Below are positions 5,930-13,500 of a DNA stretch of 14,473 nt, piece after piece; the stretch's first letter is position 1; each line of letters begins with the position of its first letter. A model generated the notes under the pieces. That model made no database searches. It had not been told where the DNA came from and saw only the letters and a program-made list of their open reading frames with translations. This DNA comes from UBA1140 sp964409295 (GTDB lineage: Bacteria > Campylobacterota > Campylobacteria > Campylobacterales > Sulfurovaceae). A program made the position numbers and the translations under genes. The stretch is taken from the NCBI GenBank assembly GCA_964409295.1, contig CAYPCV010000023.1, forward strand, positions 1 to 14,473. The letters run 5' to 3'.

Positions 5930-7322
5930 AAGAAGAACCTATGGTAGAAAAAAAAGTTCAAATAGTTTAGGAATAGTTATTTTAGGGCTATTGATAGGAG
6001 CAGGGGCTTTTGTTTTTACTTCGGAAAGGTTTGAACGAAATCAACCTGTAATTCAAAGTGATGACTTTATCTACTGGAATAGAAAAGACCCTTTACAGAT
6101 TAAAGTCTCGGATGATAGTGCTTTAAAGTCGTATCGGGTTCATATTAATGATGGTACAAATAATATTGAAGTTGCAAATGAAATTATCTCTGAAAAAGTG
6201 AATGAAAAAGTAATTAATATTGTCTATCCTAAAAAAGTTGTTAATGGAATTCGATTGGATCCACGAGCGAATAAGTTACAGATTACGGTAGAAGTAACTG
6301 ATAAGAGTAATTGGAATTTTTTTCAAGGTAACAGTGTAAGTAAGCTTATTAATGTAGAGATTGATTATAAGCGTCCTGATATTAATATCTTGTCGAACTC
6401 TTATTCTGTAACTCGTGGTGGAGTAGGATTGGTTGTTTTTCAAGTAAAAGATAAGTCGTTAAAAAACTTCTATGTAGAAGCCGTAGGTAATAGATTTAAG
6501 GCTGAACCTTACAAAAAGAGTGGTTATTATGCAACACTGATTGCTTGGCCTTATGACAAAGAGAACTTTTCTGCTAAGATTATTGCTGAAGATAAGGCAG
6601 GTAATAAGCGTGTGTCAAATATTCCTTTTTATTTGATGTCTAAAAAGTATAAAACCTCATGGTTGGAAGCAAAAGATAAATTTATTGATGGAAAAATTTC
6701 AGATTTAATTGCCTCTGACCCAGACTATTCAATTATTGATGACCGTTTAGAAAAATTAAGAACTATCAATGAAACTATGCGTTCTAAAAATGAAAAGTTG
6801 ATTCACTCTTTGAGTTTAAATGTTTCGGATAAGTTCTTAACGGAGTGGAAGATTAAACGATTTTATCCTTTAAAAAATGCTGCTAAAGTTGCCTCTTTTG
6901 GAGATGATAGACACTATTACTATAAAAATAAAGACCATGAAGTTTCTGAATCTCAACACGTTGGGTTGGATTTAGCCAGTACTAAAATGGCAAAAATTGT
7001 GACTTCTAATGCAGGTAAAGTAGTCTACTCTGATGATAATGGAATCTATGGAAATATGCCAATGATTGACCATGGTTTAGGACTCTATACGCTCTATGGA
7101 CACTGTTCTAATATACTCGTAAAAACAGGGGATGATGTTGCTGCTGGTTTTGCTATTGCTCAAACAGGAAAATCTGGTTTGGCGTTGGGAGACCACTTGC
7201 ACTTTGGTGTATTGGTTCAGGGTGTTGAAGTTCGTCCTGAAGAGTGGATGGATAGCAAATGGATACGAGACAACATTGATAAAATTTTTAAAGAAGCAGA
7301 TAAGATTATTGAGGGGGAGTAA
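5922..7322 (+). CDS. Membrane-anchored M23 (LytM-type) peptidoglycan endopeptidase
   Basis: A 466-residue protein expected to cut peptide cross-links of peptidoglycan in the periplasm. A basic N-terminus (MRRRRTYGRKK) precedes a single membrane segment (about 16-32), so the rest faces the periplasm. Residues about 40-250 look like beta-rich domains, with Ig-like phrases such as IAEDKAGNKR near 225, then a helical stretch (about 250-310). The catalytic M23 domain lies near 340-450: zinc ligands H346 and D350 in HVGLD, H394 in LYGHC, and H425/H427 in HLHFG. All are present, so it should be active rather than a LytM regulator. The ATG overlaps the end of the DHH gene by 8 bases, with AGAGGA just upstream inside that gene. 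Helical Campylobacterota use M23 enzymes for cell shape (Csd proteins); I cannot assign this one to a particular Csd. Confidence 0.92.
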   Translation: MRRRRTYGRKKSSNSLGIVILGLLIGAGAFVFTSERFERNQPVIQSDDFIYWNRKDPLQIKVSDDSALKSYRVHINDGTNNIEVANEIISEKVNEKVINIVYPKKVVNGIRLDPRANKLQITVEVTDKSNWNFFQGNSVSKLINVEIDYKRPDINILSNSYSVTRGGVGLVVFQVKDKSLKNFYVEAVGNRFKAEPYKKSGYYATLIAWPYDKENFSAKIIAEDKAGNKRVSNIPFYLMSKKYKTSWLEAKDKFIDGKISDLIASDPDYSIIDDRLEKLRTINETMRSKNEKLIHSLSLNVSDKFLTEWKIKRFYPLKNAAKVASFGDDRHYYYKNKDHEVSESQHVGLDLASTKMAKIVTSNAGKVVYSDDNGIYGNMPMIDHGLGLYTLYGHCSNILVKTGDDVAAGFAIAQTGKSGLALGDHLHFGVLVQGVEVRPEEWMDSKWIRDNIDKIFKEADKIIEGE

Positions 7323-7327
7323 CCCCC
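7313..7327 (+). terminator. G5/C5 hairpin over the M23 stop codon
   Basis: GGGGG (7313-7317), loop AGTAA, CCCCC (7323-7327). The loop contains the TAA stop of the M23 gene. This is the only strong G/C block in very AT-rich DNA, and it is followed by a pyrimidine-rich stretch ending in TTCTTTTATT. It may act as part of the transcription stop or protect the 3' end of the message. Confidence 0.4.
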
Positions 7328-7344
7328 AGCCCTCCTTCTTTTAT

Positions 7345-7367
7345 TAGAGCCAAGATTTTTGGTTCTA
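7345..7367 (+). terminator. Likely terminator hairpin of the nadC-DHH-M23 operon
   Basis: TAGAGCCAA (7345-7353), loop GATTT, TTGGTTCTA (7359-7367): a 9-bp stem with one G-U pair. The following DNA is T-rich but interrupted (TTACCTTTTAATACTTTTT), so it is a weak rather than a textbook intrinsic terminator. It lies 22 bases after the M23 stop and about 140 bases before the promoter of the next gene. Confidence 0.5.
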
Positions 7368-7465
7368 AAATTACCTTTTAATACTTTTTAACACCTTCTC
7401 TTTTTCTCTCATTTTATATTGTTTTTTTATAAGAAATCTTGTAATTAATTCTTTGTTATTAATAA

Positions 7466-7484
7466 TTTAATTTATAAAATTAAA
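7466..7484. repeat. AT-only perfect inverted repeat upstream of the giant surface protein gene
   Basis: TTTAATTT (7466-7473), spacer ATA, AAATTAAA (7477-7484), with no mismatch. It ends 21 bases before the -10 box of the giant gene, the usual place for a regulator site. The surrounding DNA is almost all A and T, so chance is a serious alternative. Confidence 0.3.
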
Positions 7485-7505
7485 CTAAGAAAATTTTAAT
7501 ATTAG

Positions 7506-7511
7506 TATAAT
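7506..7511 (+). promoter_or_regulatory. -10 box for the giant surface protein gene
   Basis: TATAAT lies 34 bases before the ATG at 7546. No -35 box is seen; the upstream DNA is A/T-rich in alternating tracts, as in Campylobacterota sigma-70 promoters. This gives the giant gene its own transcription start, apart from the preceding operon. Confidence 0.55.
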
Positions 7512-7532
7512 TATTTAAAATAATAAATTAGT

Positions 7533-7538
7533 AAAGGA
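7533..7538 (+). promoter_or_regulatory. Ribosome binding site fixing the start of the giant gene
   Basis: AAAGGA is 7 bases before ATG 7546. The protein from this ATG begins with a well-formed signal peptide, so start and site support each other. Confidence 0.7.
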
Positions 7539-7545
7539 AATTAAT

Positions 7546-10500
7546 ATGAGATTAAAGATAAAATCTTTTTTAATGGTTCTATTAACGGGTGGCATACTCT
7601 ATGCAGAGACACCTGTTGTAGAAGTTGTAACCTCTTTAACCAAATCTGGGGGAATTTATGGCGATGGTAAATTTAACGTAATTGGCGATATAGTAAACGG
7701 TAGAGAGATATGTTCTCAAAATAATACTAATGATAATATTGAAGCAGGTTGTGACATGTTACAAGATACAGGTTACAATAATAATGATACGCAAGACCCT
7801 AGCGATGATTTCTATACAGGTGATTTAATTGTACGAACAAGTGATATTTTTGAGATGAATATTGGTTGGAGTATTTTTTATTCAACTGAACCTGTAACAT
7901 TAACCTCAACTCTACCTTCAAATTATTTTAGCTGGGAACCTTTACCTTCTAGCTGTGGAGATGGTTCTTCTATCTCTACTGATGGTCTTACTATGACTTG
8001 TGTTCGAAGTGGATATGAAAGTTCTGGTGCTTATGCACAGGATTTGCCGTTTAATATTAAGGTTAAAGGGAGTACTCCAAATGGTACAAAAACAGGAATT
8101 ATTGAAGTAACTATTTCATCTGAAGGTGCTGACTCTAAGACAGATGACCCTGATGGAGAGTTAACGGTTACAGCTACACCAAAATGGAATATTCAAAAAT
8201 CACTTATTACTTATGATGCTACAACAAAAGATGGAGTTGATGGTTATAAAATTACCTACGGTTTTTTTCTTGAAGCAGATGAGGTATCTAACGAGACCGA
8301 TACTGCTTCTGCTGTTCTTGGAAATGAAGCTTTAGGGGCAGATTTTTCTTTAAACTTCACAGATGTCTTAACTGATATAAATGACACAGCAATTCCTAAT
8401 GCTGAGTTGATGGGGTGTCGTATAGGCGTGATTAATGGACAGCCTTATCCTTTTTATAACAGCTCCTATCCTGAACGTTCTTTAGGTTCAGTTGAAGATG
8501 ATTTAACGTTAAATTGTTCTCAGTCAGGGGGAAAAGGAACAGATATAACAGTAGACTATACAGGAATTGATGCCTCTTTAAATCATGTTGCTACACGAAC
8601 AAGTTCTAATACTATTATTCCTCTAACTCGACTTGTTGTTGCAACAGGAATTATTGAAATTTTTATCCCTTTAGACGATGTGAAAAATGCTGAAAGTTTG
8701 GGGAATGATATTTATGAACTTAAGACAAAAAATAAGATAACTTCATTTGACCCTAATTCTATTTCAGGGCAGTCTAACTTTGATACAGACTATGAAAGTA
8801 TATTAGATAATATTGCTTTAGCTAATATTCGATATTACGGACCTGGATATACAGCAGGTAATTTTTATAAATATTTTATGAAAAATATAAATGAAGTCCT
8901 TCCTCTTGAAACAACAACTAATGCATGGTATTCTGCTGATGGTATGCTAACACCAAATAGAATGTTTGGAGCTAGGATTCAATTAAGCAATAGTGGAAAT
9001 AAAGATTTTAATAACTCGATTCTTTGTGATGTCATTGATGCTAATACTTATGATATGGTTGACATTGAGGGTAAGGAGGGTCTACACGCTGTTAAGCCAT
9101 ATTGGAGTACTGCTGATATGAACTATACGATTGAGTACGCTACAGGGTATGTTGCTTCTTCTTGGCCTCCACCATTGAATCAAAATAATAGTAATTTAGT
9201 CATTGATGAGTGTAATGATGCTGGAATTACATGGTACAGTAATACGGCAGATGCTAGAGATAGTGGTAATCCTATTACAAAGGTGCGACTTTTGATTCCT
9301 GGTGGAATTCCAGGTAGAAAAACTGCAGGGTTACTTATAAATCTTCAAGCTCGTGGAGAAGATTTATCAGGTACAATCTTACCTAATAATACAAACCTTA
9401 TAAATTATATGGCTGTACATGATAATGTTCTATATGAAAATCAAACTGATAACTGGATAGGTGCATGGAGGATTTTGAATGAGTATCCAACTCCAGCCTC
9501 GGGTGGAAATTACAAAGCAGATAGGGCAGTATTAACACGAGCGATTGTTAGAACAGTTAAAAGTCTCTCTTTGACTGTTACTGAACCTGGGGATGAAGTT
9601 GATGTTACTATAAGTTCAACTTTTACAACAGATAATGAGCTTGGTGAAAAAGATGTGGTTTATATTAAAGAGATGTTAGACCCAGGTTTGCAGTATATTG
9701 TAGGAAGTTCGGATATTGGAGATCCTACCTTTGGAACATGTGATGATTTAGAGGCTACAGACTCATTAAAAAACTCTTGTACTGAAAATCATCAAATTTT
9801 AATTTGGGATTTAGGAACAAGAGAAGCAAATAAGAAGATTGAGGATATTCACTATAAGTTTATTTTATCTGCCACAACGCCCAAAGGAACAAGTCATACA
9901 TATACAATTATCTCTTCTCCTGCGGATACTTCTAATGTAGATATTCGAAAAGCAAACAAAAATATTACTGTAAATATTCCTGCTGAGTTAATTATCTCTA
10001 AAGAGGTTAATACTCCATTTAGAGAGATTGATGAATCTCCAATTGAGTTTACAACTTTTGTTAGAAATGGTTCATCAAAAGATTTAACAGACCTTGATAT
10101 TATTGATATTATTCCATTTAATGGTGATGGAGAAGATGGGTTTAACTTCTCAAGTGGTTCAGTTGTTATTAGTAAAAAAAGAGTTGAACCAACTTCATTT
10201 AATGGAACATTAGAGTTTATTGAGGCAAAGGGAGATTATAGTTGTGATAGTGGAGTGACATGGTTCTTCTCTAATGATAAATTTACAGATATGGATTTGT
10301 CTCCTGTTGCCACCATTAATAAGAGTGATGGTAATGCAACGTGGTGTGAAGGTGTTGCTACTGGTCCAGATTCAGGATGTGGGTTCTCAAATAAAGATGT
10401 TACAGCTGTAAGATTAACAGGACCATCCTTGAGTAGTGATGCTTCATGTGCATTTAAAATATTTTTAAAACCAAAAGGTAATAAATATGGAGATATCTAT

Positions 10501-13500
10501 ACGAATACAGCAGGAGCATTTGCAAATGGTGTCTCTTTACCTGTTATGTCGAATGATGTTTCTGCAATTGTTCCAACTATAGCGTTGGGAGATTATGTAT
10601 GGATTGATACCAATGTGAATGGTATTCAAGATATTTCTGAAAAAGGTGTTGGTGGAATTAAATTGGAGTTACTTGATGCTAGTGATGCTGTAGTTAAGAC
10701 AACAACTTCAACGGATACTGGACGATATCTTTTTGATGAGTTAACAGCAGGTGTAAAGTATAGAGTAAAAGCAATTATTCCTTCTTATTATACTTTTTCT
10801 CCAAAAATTCAAGGGGAAGATGATACAAAAGATTCAGATGTAGATGAAAATGGTATAACCATATCTAAGAGTTTAATTTTAAATCAATTCTATAAACATT
10901 TAGATATTGGGTTAACCTCTAGCTTAAAAGTCTCTGGACGTGTTTATACTACAGGAGATGACAATGGTATTGAGAATAGTGAAGTTAAACTTTACCAAGA
11001 TATAAATAAAGATGGAGAGATTGATTCAAACGACAAACTTCTTAAAACTTTGACTATTCCAGCTGATGGAACGTATGAGTTTACAAATATTTTTAATGGA
11101 AATTATGTTGTTGGAATCTTTGACCCTAATACAGCTATTCCTGAGGGATACGAGTTGATTACAAAGAAGGAGAATATTCCTGTTGTTGTTGAGGGGGAGA
11201 GTGTAGGCGATAAAGATTTTCCCTACTCTATTGGACCAAATAGTGATGATAAAACAAGCCCTTCTATCTTGACAACAAAAGATCCAACGGATATTGTAGA
11301 TTTGTCAGGAACAGATGAAGATGGAACAATTGTTGCTTTTATAATTAAATCTTTACCTGATTCAGATGAAGGTGTTCTCTATCTAGCCGATGGTGGAACA
11401 GCAGTAAAAGTAGGTGATAAGCTAACTGTAGAAGAGGCAAATGGATTAAAGTTTGACCCTAAATATGGATTTATTGGAGATACAATTTTTACTTACTCTG
11501 CTGTAGATGATACCGATTTAGTAGACTCTACACCTGCAACGGTAACAATTCCTATTTATGGACTCTCTAATCTTGGAGATACTGTTTGGTATGATGATAA
11601 TAAGAATGGAAAACAAGACGATAATGAGAGAGGTGTAAATGGTGTTGAGGTAACGCTTTATGATGCAAAAGACAATGTTGTAAAAGTAGTTATTACCGAT
11701 GAGAGTGGAAAGTATATTTTTAGAGATTTAGAATCAGGAACATATAAAGTTGAGTTTGCTGATTTACCATCTGGGTATAAGATTACTCAAAAAGATAAAG
11801 AAGCGGATGACAAAGATTCAGATGTTAATCCTGAAACAGGAAAGAGTGATGATATTGTTTTAGCTATAAACTCTAATGATTTAACTGTTGATATGGGTAT
11901 CTATTCAGATAAACTTTCGGTTATTGGAGACTCCGTTTGGTATGATGACAATAGAGATGGAATTCAAAATGATGATGAGCTTGGTGTTAATGGTGTTAAA
12001 GTAACACTCTATAATGGTGCTGATATTGAAGCAACAACGGTAACCGATGCAGGTGGTGCATATATCTTTAGAGATGTTAAAAATGGAACTTACACCATCG
12101 GATTTAGCTCTTTACCAAGTGGATATAAGATTACAAAAAAAGATGAAGGTTCAGACGGTAGTAAAGATTCAGATGCTGATTTGACAACAGGAAAAACAGG
12201 AGATATTGTTGTTACCACAGGCTCTATAAACCTTGACGCAGATATGGGTATCTACTCGGATGACCCATCAATTGCAACAGTTGGAGATACGGTTTGGTAT
12301 GATGATAATAAAAATGGTATTCAAGATATTGAAGAGTTGGGTGTAAATGGGGTTAAAGTTAGCCTCTACAATAAAGATGGAAAGGTTGTTAAGACAACAG
12401 TGACAGATAGCCGTGGTACATATTTATTTAGAAATGTAATTGTTGGTACTTATACTGTAGGCTTTAGCTCTTTACCATCTGGGTATAAAATTACTCAACA
12501 AGATGCAACGGCTGAGGATAAAGATTCTGATGTTGACCCTGCTACTGCTAAAACAGAAAATATTACAGTAACAAAAGGCTCTAACAATTTAGATATAGAT
12601 ATGGGTATCTACTCAGATGGCTTCTTGGTCTCAACAGTTGGAGATACCGTATGGTACGATGATGATAAAGATGGTATTCAAGATGATAATGAGTTGGGTG
12701 CAAGTGGTGTTAAAGTAACGCTCTATCAAGGTACTACAGTTATTAAATCAACCGTAACTGATAGTCGAGGAACATACTTATTTAGAGATGTTATCTCTGG
12801 AGATTATACTATTGAATTTACAGACTTACCATTGGGGTATAAAATCTCTCCTAAAACTCAAGGTGCTGATAGTGCAAAAGATTCTGATGTTATTGTAGCA
12901 ACAGGAAAAACAGATACGATTACTATAACTGCTGGTTCTAATAGTTTAGATGTTGATATGGGTATCTATTCTGATTCAGATTTAATCTCATCTATTGGAG
13001 ACACCGTTTGGTATGATGATAATAAGGATGGAATTCAAGATTCAGCAGAGCTTGGTGCAGAGGGTATAAAAGTGACACTTTACGATAGTAAAGATAATGC
13101 TTTACAGACAACACTAACCAATGCACAAGGAAAATATATTTTTAGAAATCTTTTGGCAGGAGAGTATAAATTAGGATTTGACTCTCTACCATCAGCATAT
13201 AAAATCTCTCCAAAAGATAGTGGTGGAACAGAAGCAACTGATTCTGATGTAGACCCAAAAACAGCAAAAACAGATACGATTACTTTGGCTAAGTCAACGC
13301 ATTACATGGATGTGGATATGGGTATCTACTCTGATAAACTCTCTACACTAGGAGATTCTGTTTGGTTCGATACCAATAAAGATGGTATTCAAGATAGTGA
13401 AGAGTTTGGAGTGTCTGGTGTTAAAGTAACGCTTTATAAAGGTACTACGGTAGCTCAGAGAACTGTTACTAATGATAACGGTTCATATATCTTTAGAAAT

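Noticed and set aside
7132..7347. 71-residue frame overlapping the end of the M23 gene
   Set aside because: It lies in another frame across the catalytic M23 motifs HLHFG and is a shadow of that gene.
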